A DNA stretch of 64,000 nt from Penicillus capitatus (taxonomy: Eukaryota; Chlorophyta). Positions 20,641-30,151 of this stretch are shown here, one piece after another. How positions within the stretch are numbered: position 1 is the stretch's first letter; the number at the start of each line of letters is the position of its first letter. The position numbers and the translations under genes are program-made. The stretch spans positions 310,001 through 374,000 of the forward strand of contig OZ287712.1 of the NCBI GenBank assembly GCA_965649825.1, read 5' to 3'. The notes below the pieces were generated by a model, which saw only the letters and a list, made by a program, of their open reading frames with translations, searched no databases and was not told the origin of the DNA.

Positions 20641-23471
20641 TCACCCAGTTAAAGCACATTCCTGGTTTTTCTTTGAAGTTCAAGTCTGGAAGGACATCGC
20701 TTTGTTGTGGATCGCCACTCGTCATTGGCCCAAGTGACGTAGTGACGCGGAAGTTGCCTTTTTGTTTAGAATGTGTTTCTCATTGTTCTGTGTTCCCAAA
20801 GTTGTCGAGTCCGGGTCTTTTGATGTCGTTTTGGCTGTCAGACAAGGGTGAAATCTCTGTTCGCATTTGGAATAGTGGACGTGTCGCGCAATTTGTCGCG
20901 CACAAGACAATCGTCCTGGAAGTTTATTCATGTGTGTGTCCTGTGTTGCTTTCCAAGTTTGATGGCGCTGATAAGCCACTCTGTGCACCTGTTTCTGCGT
21001 TGTGCATGATGAAAGACAAGTTCTATTGGAGGGATCGTTTCCCGAGACTGTTTGACGATACGCTCATGTTTGGAACTGTAAAGGATTTAGAAGTTTCCTA
21101 CTCGGAGATCCATTGGAAAACGTCGTATTACGACATTCCGCTAACGAATCGTGGCTTGGAATACGAAGTGGGGGAAGTGAGCCCCGCAGAAGCGAGCGCC
21201 TATTTGGACACGCTGCTTCAAAAGGGGGTGATTCGTGAGATGGCCCCTGGAGAGAAAGGATTTTTCTCACCTGCAATGTTTCTGAGGAAGAAAGATGGCA
21301 GGGTGAGAAAAGTGGTTGATTTCAGGCTTTTGAATTCGTATTCGCATGCTTGGATAGTGCCGATGAGCGGAGGCACAATCGCACGGATAAGAAGGATACC
21401 GAGTGATTGGAAATACTTTACTAAGGTTGATTTGGAATCAGGATTTTCCAACGTGGGTGTCGATGAAAGGCTTCAAGCTTTATTTGCGTTTTCGTATCGT
21501 GGGAGATCGTTCACGTACAGAACGATACCGCAAGGTTGGTCGAGTGCTAGCGGTATCTTCGATAGTCGCATGAGTTCGATCTTTTCCTCGATTGGGGCTG
21601 TATCGTATATTGATGATGTCTTAGTTGGAGGGGATACTCCAGAGTCGCATGACAAGGCGCTACATGACCTGCTTGCGACACTTGTTTTTTATGGCTTTAG
21701 AGTCAATTTGCGGAAGCTTGAGATTGGTGCTTCCCAAGTCAATTTTCTAGGATTTGATCTAAGACAAGGTCACTTTTCGCTTCGCAGCTACATTGACCGA
21801 CAGTCAGCGGAGTTACCGTCGGCCAATACTTTGACTCAGCTGCGAAGGATGATAGGCATTTTTAACTTTGCACGGCCTTTCGTATCAAGAATGGACTCGA
21901 TGATACTGCCTTTGTTGGATGACCTGAAGAAAGCTCCATCTGATCGCATGCCTTTATTAGAACTGCAGGAGTGTTGTCGCGAGATTTGGAGACACGTCCT
22001 GACAGTCAATTTGGAACTGTGCATGTTCGATCAATGGACGGACTCAGAATGGACGCTTCTAGTGGACTGGAGTACCACTGGAATGGGATACATCTTGCTC
22101 AAGGGAGACCTCGAGCAGAGATGCGTGGTTGGGCTCGGATCAAAGAAAATGGGAGAGCGTGTCTCGTCTCATTTGGGAGAATTGTTGGCTGTAAAGTGGT
22201 CTTTGGAACAGGTCAAAGTCTTGACCTCTGGTCAGCGAGTTCGCTTGCTAAGTGACTCGGCATCGGTTGTCGCTCGTCTCCTAAGGGATTCGAAGCAGGA
22301 AGATGTGGTTGATGTCAGACAAGCTCGATTGTTTGCTTGGATTTGGGCAAACTTTCCGCTACAGTCAAGGCTTTTGGTTGAACATCGGCCGGGATCGTAT
22401 AACGAAATTGCTGACGCGTTATCGCGATGGCAAGACTCTGAAGTGGTGGGTGCAATTGAGCAGGCTCAGGATGAGCCGAAAATACCGGAAGATGCGATTG
22501 AAATAATGAAAGCCGTTCATGAAGAGGGACATTACAATGCCATTGCTACGTTCCTGCACTTGAAAAGAGAAGGACACTCATGGAAGCGCATGAGAGCCAT
22601 GGTCGATGAAGTCGTTCGGAGTTGTGAGCACTGTCAGATGTACGGGCGAGAGTGCCTGTCGCATGAATTTAGTGCGAGGATTTGTACCTCTGTTGGCGAA
22701 ATGGTCTACGTTGATTTTGCCGGTCCCTACCCACTACGTTACGGAAGAGGCAGGAGGATGCTCTTCGTAATAGTAGATGGCTACAGCCGACTCGTCAAGA
22801 TCAAGGTTGTTACCGCGGCCACCTCGGAGGTGATAATGGAAGGACTTTCTGAGTGGATCGACTTCGTTGGACCGATGACTGCAGTCCAAGCTGACAACGC
22901 GGCTGCATTCCATGCGGTGATCCTTAAGAACTGGTTGCAGGAAAGACAGATCCGTATCCAATATACTGGTGCGTACAGACCGCACAGCAATGGTCCCGTC
23001 GAACGAATGATCGGCAATATCAAAACGAGATTACGCAAGCTCATGCATCAGTCGCAGAGGAGCTGGGTGTCTCTGATTCCGGAGGTGGAACAAGCGATCA
23101 ACAATTCCATTAACTCCACCACTCAATTCACTCCAAACGAGCTTGCATTTGGAAGATGTCGAGACGGCCAGATGGTCGAGAATTCTGTCCGAGATCAGTG
23201 GCGAGAGCAGGCGCTACGTCGTCTGAGAAGTAGACGAAAAGGAAAACATCGTACTGTTGTTCGCATCCGATATCCGATCGAGATTGGTAAAGAAGTCCTT
23301 TGGAAGGTGCCAGGTCCAAAGCGTAATCAATTCTGGTCGCCAATCTGGGAAGGTCCATATCGGGTGATAAAGAAGGACAGTGCGATGTTCAGAGACATTC
23401 AATTGGTCGATGGAGAACGGACGCGTAGGCATGTTCACGTGAGAAGCTTGAGACCGTTCTTTCGGAGTTGA
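20637..23471 (+). CDS. Retrotransposon Pol: reverse transcriptase, RNase H, integrase
   Basis: An ORF in the -1 frame relative to Gag, open from 20577. No ATG begins it near the overlap; the frame passes through GTG at 20637, so it is most likely made as a Gag-Pol fusion by frameshifting. RT has the FSPAMFLRKKDG, KVDLESGF and YIDDVL (catalytic Asp pair, near 21608) motifs. RNase H has LVDWS, a GELLA Glu, LSDSAS and ADALSR. Integrase has an HHCC zinc module (HYNA..HLKREGH..CEHC, near 22520-22640), catalytic VYVDF, QADNAAAF and GPVERM, and a C-terminal IWEGPYRVI (GPY/F) module. Ends at 23471, ten bases before the 3' LTR. All catalytic residues are present. Confidence 0.95.
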   Translation: MITQLKHIPGFSLKFKSGRTSLCCGSPLVIGPSDVVTRKLPFCLECVSHCSVFPKLSSPGLLMSFWLSDKGEISVRIWNSGRVAQFVAHKTIVLEVYSCVCPVLLSKFDGADKPLCAPVSALCMMKDKFYWRDRFPRLFDDTLMFGTVKDLEVSYSEIHWKTSYYDIPLTNRGLEYEVGEVSPAEASAYLDTLLQKGVIREMAPGEKGFFSPAMFLRKKDGRVRKVVDFRLLNSYSHAWIVPMSGGTIARIRRIPSDWKYFTKVDLESGFSNVGVDERLQALFAFSYRGRSFTYRTIPQGWSSASGIFDSRMSSIFSSIGAVSYIDDVLVGGDTPESHDKALHDLLATLVFYGFRVNLRKLEIGASQVNFLGFDLRQGHFSLRSYIDRQSAELPSANTLTQLRRMIGIFNFARPFVSRMDSMILPLLDDLKKAPSDRMPLLELQECCREIWRHVLTVNLELCMFDQWTDSEWTLLVDWSTTGMGYILLKGDLEQRCVVGLGSKKMGERVSSHLGELLAVKWSLEQVKVLTSGQRVRLLSDSASVVARLLRDSKQEDVVDVRQARLFAWIWANFPLQSRLLVEHRPGSYNEIADALSRWQDSEVVGAIEQAQDEPKIPEDAIEIMKAVHEEGHYNAIATFLHLKREGHSWKRMRAMVDEVVRSCEHCQMYGRECLSHEFSARICTSVGEMVYVDFAGPYPLRYGRGRRMLFVIVDGYSRLVKIKVVTAATSEVIMEGLSEWIDFVGPMTAVQADNAAAFHAVILKNWLQERQIRIQYTGAYRPHSNGPVERMIGNIKTRLRKLMHQSQRSWVSLIPEVEQAINNSINSTTQFTPNELAFGRCRDGQMVENSVRDQWREQALRRLRSRRKGKHRTVVRIRYPIEIGKEVLWKVPGPKRNQFWSPIWEGPYRVIKKDSAMFRDIQLVDGERTRRHVHVRSLRPFFRS

Positions 23472-23481
23472 CAGGGAAGCG
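23472..23481 (+). other. Short polypurine tract region before the 3' LTR
   Basis: ACAGGGAAGCG directly precedes TGTTGG. It is purine-rich but short, and is the only candidate for plus-strand priming. Moderate support from position alone. Confidence 0.45.
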
Positions 23482-24314
23482 TGTTGGTCCGCTGACTGAT
23501 CAAGCGGAGAAGTCTTAGGCGACGGTTTGAAGGCCGTCAGGACTGGTCGCTTGAACGTGAGGAAGCAGTCAGCGACGGTTAAGAGAGCGCTCGAGAGGGT
23601 CAAGAGATGACCAACGTAGGGTGAAAGACGAGTCTGCAAGAAGACGCGAAGGTCGTGAATTGCCAAATGTCCAGAGTTCTAGTCTGGGTGACGTGTATTC
23701 TCGGAATGATCGGAAAACGTCACTGTCATCTGTGAACACTTAGACACTCGCCAGAAATCTCAGAAACCGGTGGAATTCGATGATTGCTGAGGTCGAGGCG
23801 ACGTCGAGTTTAACGCTACAAATGACCTGCGAGGTGCAAGCGACGTCGAGTTCTGAGCCGAAAGTCCGAGGCGACGAACGATGCTGTAACCCTGAGTGAT
23901 CAGCCTGGATTACAGAAAAGGCGAGGAAAGCGTGGCAGTCAGTTGACGTGACGAAATGGACAGTCGACGCGCTGAGAAGGAGACGCAGCCAGTGGTAAAA
24001 GCCTGAAGATGCAGCGTCGCAGTGAGGCGAAGACATGAAATCAAGGTGGCGCCAAAAGGCGACGTGAGACGCGAATTTAGTGTGTGTAACTAACAAAAAC
24101 GCAAATGAAACGGAGAACATGGGCATATAAAATAAAAACTTTAGGGGCAAGTTTGGGTTTAAAGCTTTCGGTGTTGCGTGCATATTTTGTCGATCGAGTC
24201 GCTTTGCGTTGCTGACGACTACAAGCGTAATCCCGCTGCCGTGCTGACGATTTTGGCCTGTTTTTTCAGTGCCAATTCTGCCCCATCGTCGCATAGTACT
24301 GCAGAAAACCAACA
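23482..24314 (+). repeat. 3' LTR (833 bp)
   Basis: Direct repeat of 18271-19102. The only difference noticed is a run of six rather than five T after GGCCTG. It is followed immediately by GGACT. Confidence 0.95.
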
Positions 24315-24319
24315 GGACT
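24315..24319. repeat. Target-site duplication, right copy (GGACT)
   Basis: Matches 18266-18270 exactly. Confidence 0.95.
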
Positions 24320-24426
24320 TCTGCTCTGATAAGTATTATTGCAAAGACAAATTCCTTTTGTGCGAGGGATATTACGGCCATCCTGACGAAATGCCCGCAA
24401 AAGGATGGGAGAGAGGCCTCTGCTGA
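24320..24426 (+). pseudogene. 3' part of the retrotransposon-split secreted Cys-rich protein gene
   Basis: Directly after the target duplication the frame continues with FCSDKYYCKDKFLLC, then a short Gly/Pro/Glu stretch and a final Cys before TGA at 24424-24426. Three spaced cysteines and a terminal one fit a small disulfide-rich extracellular domain. This piece has no promoter or signal peptide of its own. Confidence 0.65.
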
Positions 24427-25187
24427 AAACGCGTCGCCTAACGGACGAGAAGCCGAACACATTCTTTCCGGGCATGAGTTCTGGAGATTTTGCATGACCC
24501 TCTGGAACAATCCGGTTACCTGTTAATGTTCGATCTTTAAGCATCGCAGCCGTTTTTTGAACTCGCTTTCACGACGCGCGTTTCCTGCGACGATCACGAA
24601 AAGCGGTCGACGGCGTCTTCATGGCCACGATCGCCAGGCGGTGTGCTTGCTGCCTGCCGTACCCGAAAAACGCCGCATTCGCGCGTTTTCTGAGCACGAC
24701 GGCCAACTGCTCCGGGCAGAGCGGCAGACGCGAATCCTCTCTCGGCGAGACGGACAGGACCCTCGTTCTCGTCGCACACTTCTCACGTCAAGCTCGGCGT
24801 GCTTTCTTACGTCGCGGCAGATGAGGGGAATCCGAACTCGGCATGCCGATCGGCGAAAGAAAGACACGCGCGGCTCGCGGAGAAGTACGAACCAAGGCGC
24901 TAGAGGCGCGGAGGCCTGAGCTGCGAACAACTGCAGGGACTCGACTTGGGAATCCTGTCCGCCGAGACACACGCCTCGAATGAGAAGGTGCGTCTGGCGC
25001 GTTTGCGAACCTTCACGCCGGAAGGCCACTCACTGCTTTCGGCGCATCAGCCTTCGTCATTCTTCCCGTTCGCCGGTCGAGGAAGAACTGGGCCATGAGG
25101 CGTCGTTTTCAGAATGGGGACTCGGTCGGTCGGACACACGATTACGGGGCAGCACCAGGTTTACAGACGGATCACTCTTAAAACCAG
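24427..25187. other. GC-rich stretch, no recognisable gene
   Basis: Open frames of 60-136 codons overlap on both strands with high Arg content and no motif. Nothing supportable was found. Confidence 0.35.
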
Positions 25188-25797
25188 TCACTGTTCCGAG
25201 CGCAGCTGAGAGGCAATGGCAGATTCGAGTCTCTCCCGGGCGAATTCTCGAGGAAAGAGATCTCGGGGCATGCCGTCTCGGCCGAACAGGAACTTCTGGA
25301 AGTTCCACGGCAGATCGAAGTCCGCTGCCTCCTGTCCTTCGCCGCGCGGCAGATGCTGCTTCAGGAAGCTGAAGACGGCGTTCGTGTTCGGTCCGTTGAC
25401 GTCGACCTGCACAGCTGAGACATCTCAGCTGGCCTCTTGGGAGATTGGCTCACACTTTGGAGAACATCGGAAATGTGACGTGGTACTCTGCCTCGACGAA
25501 TGCCTTGATCTAGGGCACTCGTCTGGCTCTTGGTTTCCAGGCTGATTGCAAGGGAATGCCAGAACGGTGAGTCCATCGGAACGGTGCCGGTGGCAGAGGT
25601 CCTGCAGTCCTGCACATCAGCGTCTCCGAGCACGTCGCTCGCAGCCACACGTCAGGCTGCCTCTGCAGTCTGCCTCGGTGAAGCCGCAGCGCGAGGCGAC
25701 GTTCGCCACCACCGAGACATTCCCTGCAAACTCGGCCAGATCCTTCGACTCGCCGTTCGATGTCCTCGTCACGAACGGATTGATATATGCTCGGCAT
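25188..25797 (-). pseudogene. Glutathione peroxidase, frame-disrupted copy
   Basis: Family blocks run in order on the minus strand: MPSIY (25797), NGESKDLAEFAGNVSVVANVASRCGFT with a Cys in the active-site position, LQDLC, DGLTVLAFPCNQPGNQEPD, KAFVEAEYHVTFPMFSK, VDVNGPN, FLKQHLP and DLPWNFQKFLFGRDG (the WNF motif). Glutathione/thioredoxin-dependent peroxidases reduce lipid and hydrogen peroxides. Two introns can be drawn: a GC-AG one at 25660-25610 and a GT-AG one restoring FSK|VDVNG. The frame breaks after MPSIY near 25785. It breaks again near 25513, where eight extra bases (TGCCCTAG) separate EPDE from IKAF. Either a decayed gene or assembly errors. Confidence 0.75.
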
Positions 25798-26242
25798 CGA
25801 CGACAGCGACCCCCTGCACGAACAGACCGCACAGCATGAGGCTGCTGATCGGATTCCCTTCCAGGACCAAGACGCAGAGTCTGGTGGGCGGCAGCCGAGG
25901 ATCGGGAGTGCTCTCCGGGGTGTTTCCCGATCTGCTGAGAGGACGCGGGATCCTCCAGGCTTCATTCTGAGGGCCAGTTGAAGGATCTCCAAGTGGAGCA
26001 GACCACAGACACCCAGCCCTACGAGACACACACTGCCTTGCGGTGAGAACACCTTTCTCCTTCAGTACATGCATCACTTGACGATTCTGCGCAGCTCCCA
26101 CAGGCGTGTTTGCGTGGTCTTGGACGCCTTGTTCGTCGTTGCCGGCAGCGGCACGCGCTTCGTCCCTTGCATTCTCGGCAAATGGCATCCATTCTTCTTG
26201 ACACGGTAACGGTCATCGCCGATCCAAGCCCTCGCACATGCG

Positions 26243-26674
26243 TCATGCAGGCGTCTTGATCTCCGCGATTTCGACACCGAGCACGAGCGTGGTATCTCCC
26301 GAAGACCGGAACTGGATCTCTCTGTCGGATTGGGGGGCAGAGAAACGACATGGAATCTCTGGCGGTGAACCCGCTTCACCGTATAAGTGCCGTATCCGGT
26401 GGAACCTTCAGTCTGCGTCTTGGCCAACGCTCGCTCCAAGGACCCCCGCTTCCCGTCCCTGTGTTGCCTGCCGTGCTTCCAGCCTGACGCCGAGCGGCAC
26501 GTCGCCGCCGTGGCTGCTGTCGAGCACCGAACCATCCGTCCGACGACCCTGCGTTCTCACACTCCGCGATTTCTCACTCCATCTGCATCGACGAAACACT
26601 TTGCAATGCAACGTGACCATCTCGCCCCTCTTCGCCTTTGTTGAACATTCTGAAGGTGTGTGCAGAACAGGCAA
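26243..26674 (-). pseudogene. FKBP-type peptidyl-prolyl isomerase, frame-disrupted copy
   Basis: Minus-strand blocks match the FKBP order: STKAKRGEMVTLHCKVF, then VDADG, DGSVLDSSHGGDVPLGVRL, ATQGREAGVLGASVGQ, YGEAGSPPEIP and DTTLVLGVEIAEIKTP before TGA at 26243-26245. FKBPs catalyse prolyl isomerisation in folding. Some frame changes coincide with possible short introns (GTGAGA..CGCAG near 26570-26545). The change between CKVF and VDADG needs a single-base shift, because no splice signals fit there. An upstream intron near 26700-26650 carries TCTCACTCTTTG. It lies beside the damaged GPx copy, so a common decay or sequencing problem is possible. Confidence 0.62.
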
Positions 26675-28042
26675 TGGTGTGTGTCAAAGAGTGAGATGAT
26701 CACACTTTCACACCAAGCCAAAAAGCAGTTGTTTGATGCCGGTCTCTTTGGCAAGAGCAGCCGCCACCCTGCAAGACGAGAGATGCCAGAGGGTCTGCTG
26801 CATCGTTAGCATTCTACGTCATGAGGCGTTATCTGTCTCGTGTCACTCGATCGGATCGTTACCTTCTTTGTAGATGGTGAAGAGACGCGAAGGATCGGAT
26901 ATCCGAGAAAACATCGTGGTGGGCCGTGTGGGATTGTTCTGGGGGTACCTTGGCCTTGAACGTGGCGATAAGTGGGACATTGATGATCGCGCAGTCTGCA
27001 TCGTCCAAGCAGCTCTCGTATGCCTGGCACGAGCGTGAAGAGTAGGTGTTTCATACGCGAGGGCGTTAGAAGATCTGGCGCGCGGAAAGCATCGTGTGAT
27101 CCTGTAGATCAAAGAAACGGGCCGAAAGAGAAGCTCTGTGAATTCGCATCTGACGCCTTTTCGCAGTCGACTTTCCTTGGCGGCTTGTGGGACAAGCATT
27201 CTCTGAGAGTGGCGTGTCTGGATGATGACACCGGACTGGCAAACGTTTCGGATTTGAGCGTTTCGTGGAGGGACGCCTGTGTGGTAGCTGAAGAAGAATA
27301 CGATTAAGTGGTGCTTCGCGAAGCATGGCAGCAATGCTCGTTCCTCTTCGGCGAGCTCAAAGTGGCTGTCGAAGTTCCTGGATCCCGAGAATCCCTTATG
27401 GCATCCACAGAGCCTGATCTCGTCGTGTTTGGACGGCGAAGCCTCGGTCAGGTGGGAAACGGGTCGCGTATCGAAGGCGCCGCGGTGGCATTCGCGTCGC
27501 GATTGAGGTGAGGGAGGCGGTCGTCATCGACACGACGGTTGTTTGTCGCGCGAAGGGCAGATGGACATGCCCGACGTCGTCGTCCCTGCCGTTCAACAGG
27601 ACGCGACTGGTCCGTGCTCGAATGGCACGCCGGACGTATGGAGGCCTCCCCAGAACGGCGCCCGCCACAGAACGCACTGAGCGTGGCGAATGCTGCTGGC
27701 GAAGAACCGGAAGGAGGAGCAGCAGCTAGACTGGATGTACGAGACGGCAGATTGCGAGGTATTCAGCATAGGAATTGACATCGTGCCTTTCCGGCACTTC
27801 TACCGATTGTCTGAAGGAGACGGAGGTACTCGATTGAGGGAAATTCTGACGAAGGGATGTCCAAGAGTTCTTACCTTTCGCCTGTCGAGACACGGACTCT
27901 TGCAACCGGTGAATGGACTGGACAGACGCAGAGATGGATCGCGATTTCTCTGACGCGGACCCTTCACACAGTTTCTCTAACTCGTCGTTAAACAGTTCTT
28001 ACATCAAGGGTCGACGCGCACAGTAGCTCCCCATTCAGCTGG
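26675..28042. other. Unassigned region; possible Cwc25-like trace near 27690
   Basis: Minus 26800-27330 contains open frames without a recognised domain. Plus 27690-27950 contains KNRKEEQQLDWMYE, similar to the conserved ..RLDWMY.. block of the splicing factor Cwc25, but the SWH motif and coiled coil that should precede it are not convincingly present. Treat as a weak hint only. Confidence 0.2.
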
Positions 28043-28371
28043 TGTATGGCGTGCTGGCTGATCAAGAAAAGCGAAATGCCCTGTACCAGGAATCGCAGAA
28101 ATGCTCCCGTCCTTCGCCGTTACAACGCCGCAGTCCCGCAGCAACGCCAGACATATCTTTTGCATTGTTCGTGACTACCCGTCACATCCGTGACGTCGCG
28201 TCGCGCCTCGCCAAAGAGACGTCGTTATGTCCTCCTCGGTCACTTAAAGGGTCGTTGCGTGCTGATTGACTTGACTCGCGTCGCCTGGCGTCCTCGCCTT
28301 GCTCGCGATCTTGGCCTGTGTTTCACAGCGCCAAGTGCTGCTCGATTGTTTGGCGTTCTGACAAGTACCAT
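28043..28371 (+). repeat. Candidate diverged solo LTR related to the 18.3-kb element
   Basis: Begins TGTATGGCGTGCTGGCTGATCAAG, close to the intact LTR start TGTTGGTCCGCTGACTGATCAAG. It later shows a TTAAAG..TCG.TTGCGTGC block (28245-28263) and a GAT.TTGGCCTGT block (28307-28319), in the same order as the LTR. It ends near ACCAT. The interior is shorter than 832 bp and poorly conserved. By-eye alignment only. Confidence 0.45.
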
Positions 28372-29831
28372 CTGCGTGTGCACAGAGAACGTTTTTGACT
28401 CAAATGCTAGAAGTAGACCACTTTGTGTTTGCCAGATGAAGTGTCGAATATGTGCTAACGTGCTGCCGTCCACCAAGACTTCGGTGGGCATCGTCTATGG
28501 ACACCATTTCGATTGCACATAGACAGAGACAGTCTCTTACCTCAGCGTCCGAGAGCGTCGCCGAAAGCGCCTCAATTTATCATCCAGAACACAACCTTTC
28601 GCCTTCCAAGACGGGTTTCTGTGCTAATCCGCCTTTACGCATTCTCAATGTTACTTCGGCTGATGTTTTTGCAAAGTCCGCGTCCTCTTACTTTTGGAGA
28701 AGGATGGATGCTGTGTAAATAGTTCTGGCCTTCTGCAAGGAAACACCGATAACGGAATGCCTCAATTCAGTAACATGATTCAGCCCGCAATCGCCGCGTG
28801 CTGATGTGTCAGCAGATGGGCGTCGAAAGTGTAGCTAGGAGTAGAGAATAAAAAACAGCATTGGGAATCCGACACCAGTCCTTTCGTGGACATATCCGTG
28901 CCTATGTGTAAGCACCTTGGTACAACTTCGAGTCCTTTTGATTTGCAGTGAGAGAATCGACGCGGAGATGTGGTCACGAAAAGAAAAAGAAGCGGGACAT
29001 TCGATTCTAGTTCGCCAATTGTCTGGTTGACGGGACAGATTTCTGGATATTCGGAACCGGTTCAGACAGTGCACAGTGAAAAACAGAATCAGACTTTCCT
29101 ACAGGTCGTCACAATGGCAATGTACTCGATGGGCCCATGTTTTTATGGGGCATAGTCGATTAATTGCAATGACACAACAACAGGCACGCCGATTCGAATC
29201 GCACATCGGAAGCCGGTGGACGTGTCCTCCAGTGTATGCAACTTGCTCGGTCGTTGTTCCCAGATGAGCGGGTGGGCAGTCGTCGTCACGAACACCCTAG
29301 TCGTTCTCCCTGTGAAATAACCGAAAGACTGACTGCCGATCATGGCAAAGATGATGGTTGTCGGATAGAGTCCGATGAACTACTGGGGCAGTGGGTGTGT
29401 TTTCCAAGAACTGGAAATTCCGCCGTTCGTCTTTGACAAACCTTCAGGGACATAGATGCATGTTGCTGTGAGGGCCGGAGCAGCCGCAATCGGACTCGAA
29501 CTAATGAACTCTTAGAAAGAGACTATCATGCAACAACAATCGATTAATTTAATCCTTGCCTTCACATTGACCGCCAGGATTGCAGTAATATTCGTTCGTT
29601 GTATCTAGTAAAACATATTTAGACGAGAGATGACGTTATTGTCTTGTTGTCACGCTCTCGCGTGAAAGTCACATTAGCTACCTCGTTTCCTCGGGGTTCT
29701 GTGAATCTAAAGGCCGGACGACCTTTGAATTTGAGTTGGGAGTTCACGCCAACAGAGCAGTAGAACGCATGAATGGGCGCCTCCTCGATAGAGGAAGATT
29801 TGAATATAACCTTCGACGCGGCACACGCGGC
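28372..29831. other. Intergenic, no recognisable gene
   Basis: Short open frames only. No domain, splice-supported exon chain or RNA gene was recognised. Confidence 0.4.
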
Positions 29832-29946
29832 ACATCATGGTACGGAAAGCGAGTGCGTACAACAGACTGATGGGAAGCTTGCTCAGCGACTCGCACATCG
29901 CAACACATCTATCTGTTGTACGCACTCGCTCTCCGTACAATGATGT
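29832..29946. repeat. Long hairpin: 35-bp inverted arms with a 45-nt loop
   Basis: The left arm 29832-29866 (ACATCATGGTACGGAAAGCG...) and the right arm 29912-29946 are reverse complements with two mismatches. No terminal target duplication was noticed. It could be a small foldback element, a small-RNA precursor or a 3'-end structure. Confidence 0.8.
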
Positions 29947-30151
29947 CATCACACCCGTTCTGTAGCATTGGCTGTTCGGGTAAATGCATCCCTTTCATGC
30001 GAAACGATCCAAGTGGCGACCGTTAGCCAGAAAACGTCTTCTTTGCTGCAACGAAGAAGAGCCAGTCCGCTTACATCGTTCGAGCTAGATAAGGTGCGTA
30101 GACTATCTGAGCAAGCGGATTGACCACGGTGTTTCTTTCTGGCATTTGTCA

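Larger units (their letters stand above)
18271..24314 (+). mobile_element. Full-length Ty3/gypsy-type LTR retrotransposon, structurally intact
   Basis: A 6044-bp element bounded by two direct LTRs with TGTTGGT..ACCAACA ends and a GGACT target duplication. Internal order: primer-binding site, Gag-protease ORF, then Pol ORF with reverse transcriptase, RNase H and integrase in the order RT-RH-IN, which defines the Ty3/gypsy type. No envelope ORF and no chromodomain were seen. The two LTRs differ visibly only by one T in a T-run, and both ORFs are open, so insertion was recent. It splits a secreted-protein gene. Confidence 0.96.

Noticed and set aside
25769-26188. Ankyrin-like string GVQDHANTPVGAAQNRQVMHVLKEKGV on the minus strand
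   Set aside because: Only one repeat-like unit, imperfect at key positions and without neighbours. Too weak to call an ankyrin protein.
26074-26535. 153-codon minus-strand frame in the FKBP region
   Set aside because: It is the shifted shadow of the FKBP blocks, which lie in neighbouring frames in the correct family order.
29480-29530. GGACTCGAACT resembling a tRNA T-loop
   Set aside because: No paired T stem, no 7-bp acceptor stem and no D-arm could be built around it.
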